Assembly (NCBI GenBank): GCA_934120635.1
Contig: CAKOUR010000007.1
Coordinates: forward strand, 1 to 64,000
Reading direction: 5' to 3'
Origin: an uncultured Bacilli bacterium
Lineage (GTDB): Bacteria; Bacillota_I; Bacilli_A; RF39; UBA660
Length of the DNA: 64,000 nt
The translations under genes were made by a program, and so were the position numbers. Shown here in pieces: positions 53,512 through 62,567 of this stretch (positions are counted from its first letter, which is position 1; each line of letters begins with the position of its first letter). Under the pieces are notes generated by a model. It ran no database searches. It was given only the letters and a program-made list of their open reading frames with translations, and had not been told where the DNA came from.

Positions 53512-53745
53512 ATGTTTTTTCATCATAAAAAATTAATTGTTCAAGTAACAGGAATGCATTGCTCTAATTGTTTAGATAGAATAAAAAAATCGTTGGAAGA
53601 GGTTTCTGATGTTGTTAAAGTAAAGGGAGATTTATCTAAACAAGAGATAGTTGTATTTTATGATCAATCTCTTGATCAAGAACATATTCGAGAGATTATT
53701 GATAATTTGGGCTATTCTGTTACGGGAATGAAAAATGTAGATTAG
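53512..53745 (+). CDS. Heavy-metal-associated (HMA) domain protein
   Basis: 77 aa. ATG 53512 is preferred (AAAGGA 11 nt upstream) over GTG 53503. GMHCSNCLDRIKKSLEEV carries the metal-binding CxxC of copper-chaperone-like HMA domains; the beta-alpha-beta order continues to YDQSLDQEHIREIIDNLGY. No P-type ATPase is in the window. It precedes an XRE regulator gene by 12 bp. Confidence 0.87.
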   Translation: MFFHHKKLIVQVTGMHCSNCLDRIKKSLEEVSDVVKVKGDLSKQEIVVFYDQSLDQEHIREIIDNLGYSVTGMKNVD

Positions 53746-53757
53746 TTGGTGGTATTT

Positions 53758-54450
53758 ATGGAACAAGAGAATATTCAAAAATTTATTAAGAAATTACGAA
53801 AGGAAAAGAATTTAACACAAAAGCAATTAGCAGATATGTTAGGAGTAACTTATCAAGCTGTTAGCAAGTGGGAAAGAGGTTTAAATATTCCTGATATTAG
53901 TATTTTAAAAGAAATTAGTCGTATTTTTGATGTTGATATGGATACTATGATTACAGGAGTAGAAAAAAAACATAAAAAATATGTTCCTAAATTTTATTCC
54001 TTTCTTATTTTTCTTCTTTTGATTCTTCTTTTGTTCTTTATTTTTTTATATTTTAGTAATCATAATTTTTACTTAAAGAAAGTTTCTAGTGGTTGTGATG
54101 ATTTTATTGTAAATGGTAGTTTTGCTTATAATAAAGAAAAATCTTCGCTTTATATTTCTAATATAGATTATTGTGGAGAAGAAAATAAAACAATTTATCA
54201 AGAAATTTCTTGGGAATTGTATGAAGAATATCAAAATAATAAGAGAAAGATTAGAGATGGTTCTTTATCAAAAAATATTTCTTTAAATGATTATTTAAAA
54301 AAGTTAGAAATTCATATTGATGATTATTCTAGTAGTTGTAAAAAGATTTCTTCTTCTCAAGTTTATTTAGAAATTAAAGCTAAAGATAAAGAAGGAAAAG
54401 TAGAACTCTATCAGGTTCCTATTAATTTGGAAAATGATTGTGAACAATGA
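53758..54450 (+). CDS. Membrane-anchored XRE-family regulator
   Basis: ATG 53758 behind GGTGGT. About 230 aa. HTH at the N-terminus (LTQKQLADMLGVTYQAVSKW), one membrane helix (about 80-102), then an extracytoplasmic domain of about 125 residues with four spaced Cys residues (SGCDD, DYCGE, SSCKK, NDCEQ) that could form disulfides or bind metal. It may sense an outside signal. Next to the HMA gene, so a metal or redox response is possible but unproven. Confidence 0.8.
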   Translation: MEQENIQKFIKKLRKEKNLTQKQLADMLGVTYQAVSKWERGLNIPDISILKEISRIFDVDMDTMITGVEKKHKKYVPKFYSFLIFLLLILLLFFIFLYFSNHNFYLKKVSSGCDDFIVNGSFAYNKEKSSLYISNIDYCGEENKTIYQEISWELYEEYQNNKRKIRDGSLSKNISLNDYLKKLEIHIDDYSSSCKKISSSQVYLEIKAKDKEGKVELYQVPINLENDCEQ

Positions 54451-54567
54451 GTTCTTTTTTTTATTAAATTTGAAATTTAGTATATTTAACTTTTTGTTTA
54501 TTGACTCTAAATTTTCTATTATTTATCCTTTTGTTCGTGAGATTAACTCAAAAATGGAGGAAAAAGA

Positions 54568-54843
54568 AAGTTTTGTTTTATTTTTAATAAAGTTTCTAGG
54601 TATGATATTAAAGGAAAACAGTATTTACAAACAGGAGAAAAATATTATTCTACTGATGCTACAATGAGGTATGCTTTGCTTGGAAGAAAGTATATTGATT
54701 TAGGATATATTCTTGAAAATGTTGTTTACTTGGAACTTTTGAGAAGATGATATAAGGTTTATATTGGAAAAGTTGGAGATAAAGAAATTGATTTTAATGG
54801 AATAAGAAAAACTAATGTTTTAGATTGGTTATTAGAAAAATAA
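54568..54843 (+). pseudogene. DUF4143 (AAA-ATPase C-terminus) remnant
   Basis: In one frame from 54568: NKVSRYDIKGKQYL, YYSTDATMRYALLGRKY, YILENVVYLELLRR, then TGA at 54748 in place of the usual Gly codon. It continues YKVYIGKVGDKEIDF, then jumps to NGIRKTNVLDWLLEK and TAA. These are the known blocks of DUF4143 proteins, but the segment between EIDF and the C-terminal block is missing and so is the whole AAA ATPase half. The ORF that overlaps it in another frame (54434) is not a gene. Confidence 0.7.
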
Positions 54844-54845
54844 AA

Positions 54846-54893
54846 ACTTATTTAGATTTGCTATAAAGGTATAGTTATCTAAATAAGTATTTT
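54846..54893. terminator. Bidirectional terminator
   Basis: ACTTATTTAGAT (54846-54857) pairs perfectly with ATCTAAATAAGT (54877-54888), with a 7-T run after it. It ends the DUF4143 remnant and the reverse DUF308 gene. Confidence 0.8.
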
Positions 54894-54894
54894 T

Positions 54895-55476
54895 TTATTC
54901 TTCAATAATTTTTATGTTTTTCTTGAATTCTTTTAATAAATCGTTTGTATTCTTTTTAAATAAAATCATATCTACTATTCCTGCAATAGAGTAAATAATT
55001 AATGTTATTCCTGTAAACAAAGTTATTGCAATAGAAGAATCTATTGGATTTACAATTAGGATAATTCCACATATTATGGATAAGATTGTTAATAGTAGGG
55101 TAAATATCCAAGAAGTATTATCTATTCTTCGAAGAAGAGTTGCTATTTTTAATTTAAAGATACTATCTATTATAAAGTAAGTTCCTAACATAATGGGAAT
55201 AATAATTTGAAAGATGTTAGGATAAATTAAAATTATTGTTCCTAGTATTATAGAGATTATTCCATTAAATATTGCATCCATAGGGAAAAATATTACTCTA
55301 TTAGTAAATTCTAGTCCTATTAAGTAAATTCCACTTCCTATTAAGATGAATGCAATTAAGTAAGCGATTAGTGTTATAGAAATGTTAGGATAGATTAAAA
55401 GAATTATTCCTAATAGTAAGAAAATAATAGATATTCCTATTGCTTCATTGATGATTTGATTAAATTTTTTTATCAT
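54895..55476 (-). CDS. DUF308/HdeD-like membrane protein
   Basis: Start set at ATG 55476, with GGAAAGGAAG upstream; the longer frame from 55509 has no such site. 193 aa: six hydrophobic helices arranged as three similar helical pairs with repeated LLGIILLIYPNIS / IILGTIILIYPNIF blocks, typical of DUF308/HdeD membrane proteins. Role unknown, sometimes acid stress. Confidence 0.85.
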   Translation of the reverse strand: MIKKFNQIINEAIGISIIFLLLGIILLIYPNISITLIAYLIAFILIGSGIYLIGLEFTNRVIFFPMDAIFNGIISIILGTIILIYPNIFQIIIPIMLGTYFIIDSIFKLKIATLLRRIDNTSWIFTLLLTILSIICGIILIVNPIDSSIAITLFTGITLIIYSIAGIVDMILFKKNTNDLLKEFKKNIKIIEE

Positions 55477-55662
55477 ATTTATTCTTCCTTTCCTATTATA
55501 ATTTAACATTTCTATATCTCTTTTGTCAATTTTATGATGAAGATAATCAACAAAAATTTATATTTGTTTATAGTGTGTTTAAAATGATAATTTTTATGAA
55601 TTTATCTTTATTTTTTTAATAATTTATGATACTCTTATATTAAGATAATAGGAGTTGATAAT

Positions 55663-56796
55663 ATGGAAAATATTTTGGAAGATGAGAAAAATGTTTTATA
55701 TCGAGGATTTTTTAGTGGTGTAGATTATGAAGTTTTGGTTGATAAAAATAGTAATATTGGGAAGATTGTTATTTCTAGTAGTATTTTAAGTCATCCTAAT
55801 TATAAAAGTCTTTATTTAAATTGTTATCGTAGAACACTTATGAATTTACCTAGTTTAAAAAGTATTTCTATTTCTTTGGAACCAACTAATGAATTAGAGA
55901 ATGAAAGATGTAGAGAATTGGTTAAAAAATTGTCATTAAATAATGAAGTTAAGATAAATTCTAAGGATAAGAAGGAAATTAATGTTAGTAATTATTTAAA
56001 AACTAATATGATTACTAAGAATGATAATGGGAAAATTGTTACTTATTTTACAAGAACTAAAGATCAGAATCATAATGAATATGTTTTAGAGAATGTAAGT
56101 TATTTTACTTTAGAAAAAGAATTGGAAAAATTATTTGATGATGAGAAGATGAATTTTGAGGATAAATCTATAGAAGAGATTTCTAATATTGTGTTAGATC
56201 GTGTTAGTGCTAATAGAAAACAATATTATTTTGAAAGTAAAGATAAATATGTTGCTAAGGATGATTATGAGAAGGTGAGTATGAATGCTACTAATCAAGA
56301 TGATAAAGTGAATACGGAAATTGGAATTATTCAAAGAGATCCTAATGAGAGGACGAATAATACTTATCAAGCTGTAGAAAGAGATAAGGGACATTATACG
56401 CTTGCTAATCCTAGTGTTAGTGAAGTAGAATCAAAAAAAATAGAAGAACAACCAGAAAGTGAACAATCTATTACAGAAGTAGAAAGTAGAGAAGAGGAAA
56501 AAGTATATTATATTGATATTGTTACACAAGATATTTATGATGAAGAATATCAAAAGGTTGGAAATATGAGAGATGGCTATCAGATTAATTATGATAATAA
56601 TCATTTAGTTAAAGATGGCAAAGAGATTGGAAGTATAGGGGATTTTGAAACTTTAGGAAATCAAATATCTAATCATAAGAATAATGTTAGAACATTAAAG
56701 AAGGGTAATGAGGGAATTGTTGATTTTCAAACTTTCTTTTTATTAATATTTATTATTGGTGTGTTGATGGGGAGTTTATATTTGTTTTGTAGATAG
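55663..56796 (+). CDS. Hypothetical protein with C-terminal membrane anchor
   Basis: 377 aa. Soluble charged N-terminal part, a Glu/Ser-rich low-complexity segment (about 250-285), and one C-terminal membrane helix followed by a short basic tail (about 352-375), so it is probably inserted with the N-terminus in the cytoplasm. Ribosome binding site AGGAG. No family recognised. It is 10 bp upstream of the surface-protein gene at 56806 and may assist its assembly or signalling, by context only. Confidence 0.6.
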   Translation: MENILEDEKNVLYRGFFSGVDYEVLVDKNSNIGKIVISSSILSHPNYKSLYLNCYRRTLMNLPSLKSISISLEPTNELENERCRELVKKLSLNNEVKINSKDKKEINVSNYLKTNMITKNDNGKIVTYFTRTKDQNHNEYVLENVSYFTLEKELEKLFDDEKMNFEDKSIEEISNIVLDRVSANRKQYYFESKDKYVAKDDYEKVSMNATNQDDKVNTEIGIIQRDPNERTNNTYQAVERDKGHYTLANPSVSEVESKKIEEQPESEQSITEVESREEEKVYYIDIVTQDIYDEEYQKVGNMRDGYQINYDNNHLVKDGKEIGSIGDFETLGNQISNHKNNVRTLKKGNEGIVDFQTFFLLIFIIGVLMGSLYLFCR

Positions 56797-56805
56797 GAGG
56801 AAGAG

Positions 56806-58188
56806 ATGGATTCTAAGAAGAGATTGATTATTACTAGTGTTATTTCTATTGTTTTAGTATCGATTTTATTTATTGGTAGTACTTATTCTATTTTTACTTC
56901 TACTGATGTTGATCAGGAATCTAATGTATATAGAACAGGTAATTTAGCTGTTAAATTTGAAAATACAAATAATGTTGCTTTAGAAATTGTGAAGCCAATT
57001 TCTGATAAAGAAGCGGTTAATTTAACTCCTTATCGTCTTAAAGTTACTAATGATGGTACAGTTACTTATAAATTTAATATTGTACTTAATCCAACAACAG
57101 CAACAGATGAAATTAATCATCAATATATTATGACTAAAGTAGGGCAATTAGATGCTAAAAAATTTAGTGATTGTAAAAATGATATTCTGAAAGAGGATGT
57201 TGTTTTATTACCTGGAGAAAGTGTTGATATTGATGTTCGGGTTTGGTTATCAGATGCTGTTAAAAATACTGAAATTAATAAAAGTTTTAGTGCTAAATTA
57301 GCTATAGATGGGGTTGGAGTATATAGTGATGGCAAAGAAGTTGATAATAGTATGTTAATTTCTGATGATAAGTTAGCTAGTAGATTTAGTTATGATAATT
57401 CTAAATCTAATTTGGACTGCTCTGATATTCAATGTGCAATAGATAAAATAGATAGTTTATTTGGTGATAATGTATATTTGGGGGCTTATGTTTTAATGAC
57501 ACCGAAGAAATCTTCTTATCAAACAGATACTTCTAAAACAGGATATGTTAATAGTCAAATTATTAATCCTCAAGAATTGAATTTATGGAGAGTAATTAAA
57601 ATTAATGATAATGGAACAGTGGAAATGATTAGTGAATATATATCTGATACAGAAATATATTTTAAAGGGAAAGTAGGATATCAAAATTTAGTAGGTTATT
57701 TAAATGTACTTGCTAGTCAGTATGAGAATAATACTTATACAAAAGGATCTAGATATTTTGGGTATGATGGTCAAACTGAGTATATTATGGATATTTCTAA
57801 TTCTTGGTCTTGTAGTACTGGAGAGAAATGTAATGCTTTTGAAAATTATGGTGGTGGAGATATATTATATCAAGATGATTATGATTTGGTATTAAATTCA
57901 TTATCTACATTAAAAACTAATAAATTAAATAGTGATAAAACTTCAAATTATTGGATTGCTTCTCGCTATTATCAATATAAATCCTCTAGTGATTATGGGT
58001 TAGATAGTCGTATAATAGATTTTAATGGAATGATTTCTAATAATACTTTATATAAATATAATGAAGGTGATAAAATTCAAAATTATAATATTGGAGCTTC
58101 TCTTCGACCAATAGTGGTTTTAAAATCAGGACTTAAATATACTGGTAAAGGAACTAAAGATGATCCTATAAAGTTATCTATAAAATAG
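56806..58188 (+). CDS. Surface protein: TasA-like N-terminus plus YWIASR/LRPI domain (family A)
   Basis: 460 aa. Signal-like membrane segment (about 8-27), then GSTYSIFTSTDVDQESNVYR, GNLAVKFENT resembling the start of SipW-dependent TasA/camelysin-type matrix proteins, a beta-rich domain (about 40-180), the linker CSDIQCAIDKIDSLF, and a C-terminal domain of about 235 residues. The last contains QELNLWRVIKIN, GYDGQTEYI, NYWIASRYYQY and LRPIVVLKSG, shared with the protein at 50933. Function likely adhesion or recognition at the cell surface. Ribosome binding site AGGAGG. Confidence 0.7.
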   Translation: MDSKKRLIITSVISIVLVSILFIGSTYSIFTSTDVDQESNVYRTGNLAVKFENTNNVALEIVKPISDKEAVNLTPYRLKVTNDGTVTYKFNIVLNPTTATDEINHQYIMTKVGQLDAKKFSDCKNDILKEDVVLLPGESVDIDVRVWLSDAVKNTEINKSFSAKLAIDGVGVYSDGKEVDNSMLISDDKLASRFSYDNSKSNLDCSDIQCAIDKIDSLFGDNVYLGAYVLMTPKKSSYQTDTSKTGYVNSQIINPQELNLWRVIKINDNGTVEMISEYISDTEIYFKGKVGYQNLVGYLNVLASQYENNTYTKGSRYFGYDGQTEYIMDISNSWSCSTGEKCNAFENYGGGDILYQDDYDLVLNSLSTLKTNKLNSDKTSNYWIASRYYQYKSSSDYGLDSRIIDFNGMISNNTLYKYNEGDKIQNYNIGASLRPIVVLKSGLKYTGKGTKDDPIKLSIK

Positions 58189-58253
58189 GTGGCTTTTTTT
58201 TCTGATTTATGATATTCTTAGGTTGGATATTTAAGAAAAGAGGAAAGAAGATA

Positions 58254-59372
58254 ATGAAGTATTTTAAGGAAGCTAGAGAGAATTTTTTACATATTGATCA
58301 TTTTTTATCAAAGTATGCAACACATAGTATGGAATCTATTCGTTTAGAAGATGAAGAGCCTGATATTCGAACACCTTTTTTTCGAGATGTTGATCGAATT
58401 ATTCATGCGATGAGTTATACAAGATATGCTGATAAAACACAAGTTTATTCTTTTTCTGTAAATGATCATATTTCTAAGAGAATTATTCATGTTCAGTTAG
58501 TGAGTAAGATTGCTAGAACGATTGGTAGATCATTGAATTTAAATACAGATTTGATTGAGGCAATTGCTCTTGGACATGATATTGGGCATACTCCTTTGGG
58601 ACATGTTGGAGAGTCTATATTAAATGAGATTTCTTTAAGAGAGTTAGGAGAGTATTTTGCTCATAATATTCAAGGGGTACGGAATTATATGTATTTAGAG
58701 AATCATGGATATGGATTAAATTTATCTATTCAAGTGTTAGATGGAATTATGTGTCATAACGGGGAAATTTTGTCTAATCAATATATTCCTCAGGAAAAGA
58801 CTAAAGAAGAATTTTTAAGAGAATATTCTTCTGCTTATAAAGAGTTAAAGGAAACAGTAAAATGTCGTCCAATGACATTAGAGGGATGTGTTGTTAGAAT
58901 TAGTGATATTATTGGTTATATTGGGCGAGATATTGAGGATGCAATTCGGCTTGGAAATATTAAAAGAGAAGAGATTCCTACTCATATTACGAAAGTTTTA
59001 GGAAGTACAAATAAAGAGATTATTAATACTATTGTTGTAGATATTATCGATAATAGTTATGATAAGCCTTATTTAGAGATGAGTGAGGAAGTGTATCATG
59101 CTTTACTAGACTTAAAGAAATTTAATTATCAATATATTTATCAAAAGAGTTTAACAGAGGAGCAAAAGAATTTTTATCGGGAAGGAATGAATAAGATTTA
59201 TTTTCGTTATCTTCATGATTTAGAGGAAAATAATAAAAAAAGTATTATTTATCGTTATTTTTTAGATACAAAAGAAAGTATTTATTTAGAGAATACTAGT
59301 TTTAAAAGAATGGTTATTGATTTTATTGCTGGGATGACCGATGATTTATTTTTACATGAGATAGAGAGATAG
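58254..59372 (+). CDS. dgt: dGTPase-like HD-domain triphosphohydrolase
   Basis: Start set at ATG 58254 behind AGAGGAAAG; the in-frame ATG at 58209 has no site. 372 aa. DRIIHAMSYTRYADKTQVYS, then ALGHDIGHTPLGHVGE carrying the HD metal motif, RISDIIGYIGRDIEDA further on. This is the Dgt/dNTPase family, which cleaves dGTP to deoxyguanosine and tripolyphosphate. Other dNTP substrates are possible. Confidence 0.87.
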   Translation: MKYFKEARENFLHIDHFLSKYATHSMESIRLEDEEPDIRTPFFRDVDRIIHAMSYTRYADKTQVYSFSVNDHISKRIIHVQLVSKIARTIGRSLNLNTDLIEAIALGHDIGHTPLGHVGESILNEISLRELGEYFAHNIQGVRNYMYLENHGYGLNLSIQVLDGIMCHNGEILSNQYIPQEKTKEEFLREYSSAYKELKETVKCRPMTLEGCVVRISDIIGYIGRDIEDAIRLGNIKREEIPTHITKVLGSTNKEIINTIVVDIIDNSYDKPYLEMSEEVYHALLDLKKFNYQYIYQKSLTEEQKNFYREGMNKIYFRYLHDLEENNKKSIIYRYFLDTKESIYLENTSFKRMVIDFIAGMTDDLFLHEIER

Positions 59373-59383
59373 GGGAAATTAAG

Positions 59384-60193
59384 ATGAAAAAAAATTTATT
59401 CATTTTTCTCTTTTCTTTAGGATTTTTTTTAATCAGTATTTTTTGCTTCTTTTCTTCTTCTTTTCATGAGAAAACAAATGATTTTTCTTTCTCTTCAATT
59501 GATCATCAGGTTGTTTTTTTAAGAGCAGGAGGAGGTAGTTCTTCTGGTGGTGGGCATAGTTCTGGTGGTTCAGGTAGTCATGGAGGAGGTTATCATTCTT
59601 CTGGAGGAAGAAGTAGTCTTTTTAGTAATATTTTATTTTATATAGTATTCTTTTTTAGTTTTTTCTTTACTTCTATCTATTTTTATTTTCATCTTGTTAG
59701 GGCATCTATGAATAGTAGAAAATTTTTAAAGATGCTTTCTTTGCAAGATAAAACTTGGAATTATTCTAAAATTGAGAAACAAGTTATTGAAACTTTTTAT
59801 TCAATTCAAAAATCTTGGACTAATGGGGATATGAGTAATTCTAAGGATTATATGGATTGTTCTTTGTATGAAGAATTTCAAACGAAATTAACTTGGATGG
59901 AGATGAGGAAGGAGAGAAATGTTTTAAAAAGAATTCGTCTTTTAGATATTAAACCAGTTTTTGTTCATGATGAGGAAGATGATACAAAAGATTTTATTTG
60001 GTTTTATCTTAAGGGAAAAATGGTTGATTATGTGATTAATACGGATACTTTAGAAAAAGTAGAAGGAAGTACTATACCAACTTCTTTTGTGGAATTTTGG
60101 AAGTTTGTTAGAAAAGATGATGATCATTTTGTTTTAGCAAAAATACTTCAACAGAATGAAGGAAATAGTATTTTGACTCAAGATAAGTTATAG
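59384..60193 (+). CDS. Tim44-like domain protein with Gly/Ser/His-rich region
   Basis: 269 aa. Signal-like membrane segment (about 5-24), a Gly/Ser/His-rich stretch (about 49-77, pattern GGGSSSGGGHSS), a second membrane helix (about 84-106), then a Tim44-like domain: QVIETFYSIQKSWTNGDM, DCSLYEEFQTKL and WFYLKGKMVDYV. In bacteria such proteins are membrane-anchored with unclear roles. 28 bp before the next gene, likely in one transcript with 60222 and 60976. Confidence 0.8.
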   Translation: MKKNLFIFLFSLGFFLISIFCFFSSSFHEKTNDFSFSSIDHQVVFLRAGGGSSSGGGHSSGGSGSHGGGYHSSGGRSSLFSNILFYIVFFFSFFFTSIYFYFHLVRASMNSRKFLKMLSLQDKTWNYSKIEKQVIETFYSIQKSWTNGDMSNSKDYMDCSLYEEFQTKLTWMEMRKERNVLKRIRLLDIKPVFVHDEEDDTKDFIWFYLKGKMVDYVINTDTLEKVEGSTIPTSFVEFWKFVRKDDDHFVLAKILQQNEGNSILTQDKL

Positions 60194-60221
60194 AATAAGA
60201 AAACAGTAAAGGTGGGAAAAG

Positions 60222-60971
60222 ATGGAAAATTATACTTATGAACAAATTATTCAAGAAAGAAAAAGGGAATATTTGACTTTGATGAAAGAGATTCAAGGGT
60301 TAAAAAAGTATATTCAAAAAACAAAGTATGCAGATGATTATTACTTAAAATATATTGGTTATTTTGGATCATTTGAACCAGAGATAATTCTTTATGTGGA
60401 TGAGCATTATCATTTATTAGCAAAGGGTATTAAAAATTTAATGGATAAATTGGGATTGTCTATTTTGGGAGGAGATATGTTTTCTCTTAATCAAAAACTT
60501 GTTTCTGAATATTTTATGGGAAGAAAAAAAGTAATTCAAATTACTGATGTAGAGAACTTTAGAAAAGATATGGAAAAGATTTTAAGTAGTGATGTTGCTT
60601 TAGAATTAAAAAAATATGATATTCCTGGAATTATTGATCAATATAGTTTAAATGATTACTTAATGGTTCATACTTCCAATCAAACAAATGTGACTAATGG
60701 AAATATAGAATTATGTCATGATTATTCTCCGGAAGTATTATTGTTTAGTGCTAAAAATGGAATTGTTCATGCTGATAGTGTACTTCGTTTATTTAAAGAG
60801 GAATATCTTAGTTCTTTGTTTTCAGATTATTTTTGTTATCATGTTGAAAAACAAGATTCTTTAGAATATCAATTTGATGATGATTTAAAGGGAAAAAATT
60901 TAAATTGTGAATTTTTGGATGGAACAGTTTCTAAGGGGAAAATTTTAATTCATAAAAAGAATAATAGGTGA
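60222..60971 (+). CDS. Hypothetical protein
   Basis: 249 aa, soluble, no signal. Charged helical N-terminus (MENYTYEQIIQERKREYL) and a mixed alpha/beta remainder with HADSVLRLFKEEYLSSLFSD. I recognise no family. GGTGGG precedes the ATG. It lies between a Tim44-like and a DUF975-like membrane protein on the same strand with small gaps, so it may be a cytosolic partner of one of them. Confidence 0.6.
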   Translation: MENYTYEQIIQERKREYLTLMKEIQGLKKYIQKTKYADDYYLKYIGYFGSFEPEIILYVDEHYHLLAKGIKNLMDKLGLSILGGDMFSLNQKLVSEYFMGRKKVIQITDVENFRKDMEKILSSDVALELKKYDIPGIIDQYSLNDYLMVHTSNQTNVTNGNIELCHDYSPEVLLFSAKNGIVHADSVLRLFKEEYLSSLFSDYFCYHVEKQDSLEYQFDDDLKGKNLNCEFLDGTVSKGKILIHKKNNR

Positions 60972-60975
60972 TAAG

Positions 60976-62538
60976 ATGATGAATAGAAAAGAAGTAAAAA
61001 GATGTGCAAAAAATACAATGAAACATCATTATTTTAGAAATGTTTTATTGGTGTTTATTTGTTCTCTTCTTTTAGCAGGTGGTTTTAATTATACTACTAA
61101 AAATATTCAACAAATTGATATTAAAGATAAAAAGATTAATCAAATATTAAATAATAAAAGTCTTACTTCTAGTGAAATTTTAGGAGAACTATTCGAAAAA
61201 ACTAAGCAAGAGAAAAAATTTGAGAGAATGATTGAAAATAGGTATACGAATGGTGTTTTATCTTATTTAGTTAATTCTATAATTAGTAGTAAGTCTATTA
61301 TTTTTACTGTTTTAAATGGTATTAATAAAATATTTTTTCATAATAAGATAGGTCTTGGGGTAGTTATTTTTATTAGTAGTATTTTTATTAGTTTAGTTGC
61401 TATTTTATTTATTAATGCTATTGAAGTGGGAAAATGTCGCTATTTCTTGGAGCAGAGGAGATATTATGGAACAAAGATTGATAGAGTTTTATTTCCTTAT
61501 TTGGTTAGAAAGACTTTTCATATTTCATATATTTTATTTATAAGGTCTATTTATCAATTTTTATTTAATTTGACTATTATTGGTGGCTTTATTAAACATT
61601 ATGAATATTTTTTTGTTCCTTATCTTTTAGCAGAGAATCCTAATATGACGAAAAAAGAAGTTTTTCTTTTATCTAAAGAATTATCTAATGGGTATAAATG
61701 GAAATTATTTTGTTTAGATTTATCTTTGTTAGGTTGGGAATTTTTAAGAGTATTTACTTTGAATTTAAGTGCGGTATTTTATTCTAATGTTTATAAGGAA
61801 GCTTTATATGCTGAAGTTTATATGAGAGTTAGAAAAGAGAAGATAAGTAATGTATCTTATTCAACTCTTTTAAATGATACAAATTTAGCGATTGATATTC
61901 CTTGTGATGATAGTTATCCAGAAGAAAAATTTAGTATTCCTGTTAGTAAGATGAATAAAATACTTCATCTTAACTATGATCGAAATTATAGTTTAAAATC
62001 ATATATTTTATTTTTCTTTACTTTTTCGATTATTGGTTTTTTATGGGAAGTGTTATTACACTTAATTAGTGATGGTTGTTTCGTTAATCGGGGAACTATG
62101 CATGGACCATGGCTTCCTATCTATGGATGTGGTGGTGTACTTATTTTAATTCTTTTAAAACGCTATCGAGATAAGCCTTTCACTTTATTTTTAGCTACAT
62201 TTCTCTTATGTGGAGTTGTTGAATATGGAACGGCTTGGTTTTTGGAAACGTTTAGACATTTAAAGTATTGGGATTATACGGGATATTTTTTAAATATTCA
62301 TGGACGTGTCTGTTTAGAGGGTCTTCTTGTCTTTGGACTTGGTGGCTGTGGCTTTACTTATATTATTGCTCCTATTTTGGATAATCTTTATCAGCAAATT
62401 AAACCTAAAATTACTACAGTTTTGTGTATCTTCCTTCTATTTGGTTTTAGTGTTGATTTTGTATATTCTAGTTTTTTTCCTAATACAGGAGAAGGGATAA
62501 CTAAAGAAATTTATTCTACAAAAAAAGAAAGTACCTAA
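60976..62538 (+). CDS. DUF975 and CmpB-type (ABC type IV-like) fused membrane protein
   Basis: 520 aa (ATG 60976 or 60979; AGGTG upstream fits the second better). The N-terminal half (MNRKEVKRCAKNTMKHHYFR start, about six helices) matches DUF975. The C-terminal part from about 340 (FFFTFSIIGFLWEVLLHLI, MHGPWLPIYGCGG, then VVEYGTAWFLETFRHLKYWD) matches the putative ABC-transporter type IV (CmpB) family. No ATPase gene adjoins. Function is unknown. Confidence 0.8.
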   Translation: MMNRKEVKRCAKNTMKHHYFRNVLLVFICSLLLAGGFNYTTKNIQQIDIKDKKINQILNNKSLTSSEILGELFEKTKQEKKFERMIENRYTNGVLSYLVNSIISSKSIIFTVLNGINKIFFHNKIGLGVVIFISSIFISLVAILFINAIEVGKCRYFLEQRRYYGTKIDRVLFPYLVRKTFHISYILFIRSIYQFLFNLTIIGGFIKHYEYFFVPYLLAENPNMTKKEVFLLSKELSNGYKWKLFCLDLSLLGWEFLRVFTLNLSAVFYSNVYKEALYAEVYMRVRKEKISNVSYSTLLNDTNLAIDIPCDDSYPEEKFSIPVSKMNKILHLNYDRNYSLKSYILFFFTFSIIGFLWEVLLHLISDGCFVNRGTMHGPWLPIYGCGGVLILILLKRYRDKPFTLFLATFLLCGVVEYGTAWFLETFRHLKYWDYTGYFLNIHGRVCLEGLLVFGLGGCGFTYIIAPILDNLYQQIKPKITTVLCIFLLFGFSVDFVYSSFFPNTGEGITKEIYSTKKEST

Positions 62539-62567
62539 TGCATAATGTTAGTTACTTCCTTTTTTTG
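62522..62567. terminator. Bidirectional terminator
   Basis: AAAAAGAAAGTA with CTAA pairs with TTAG and TACTTCCTTTTT (one mismatch, small bulges) between the convergent DUF975-like gene and the MerR remnant. Confidence 0.65.

Noticed and set aside
54434..54667. 77-codon ORF on the + strand
   Set aside because: It overlaps the DUF4143 remnant in the wrong frame, has no ribosome binding site of its own and no recognisable domain.
50933..58188. Diversity-generating retroelement cassette
   Set aside because: The C-terminal domain looks suited to it, but no reverse transcriptase, template repeat or adenine-directed variation is visible in the window.
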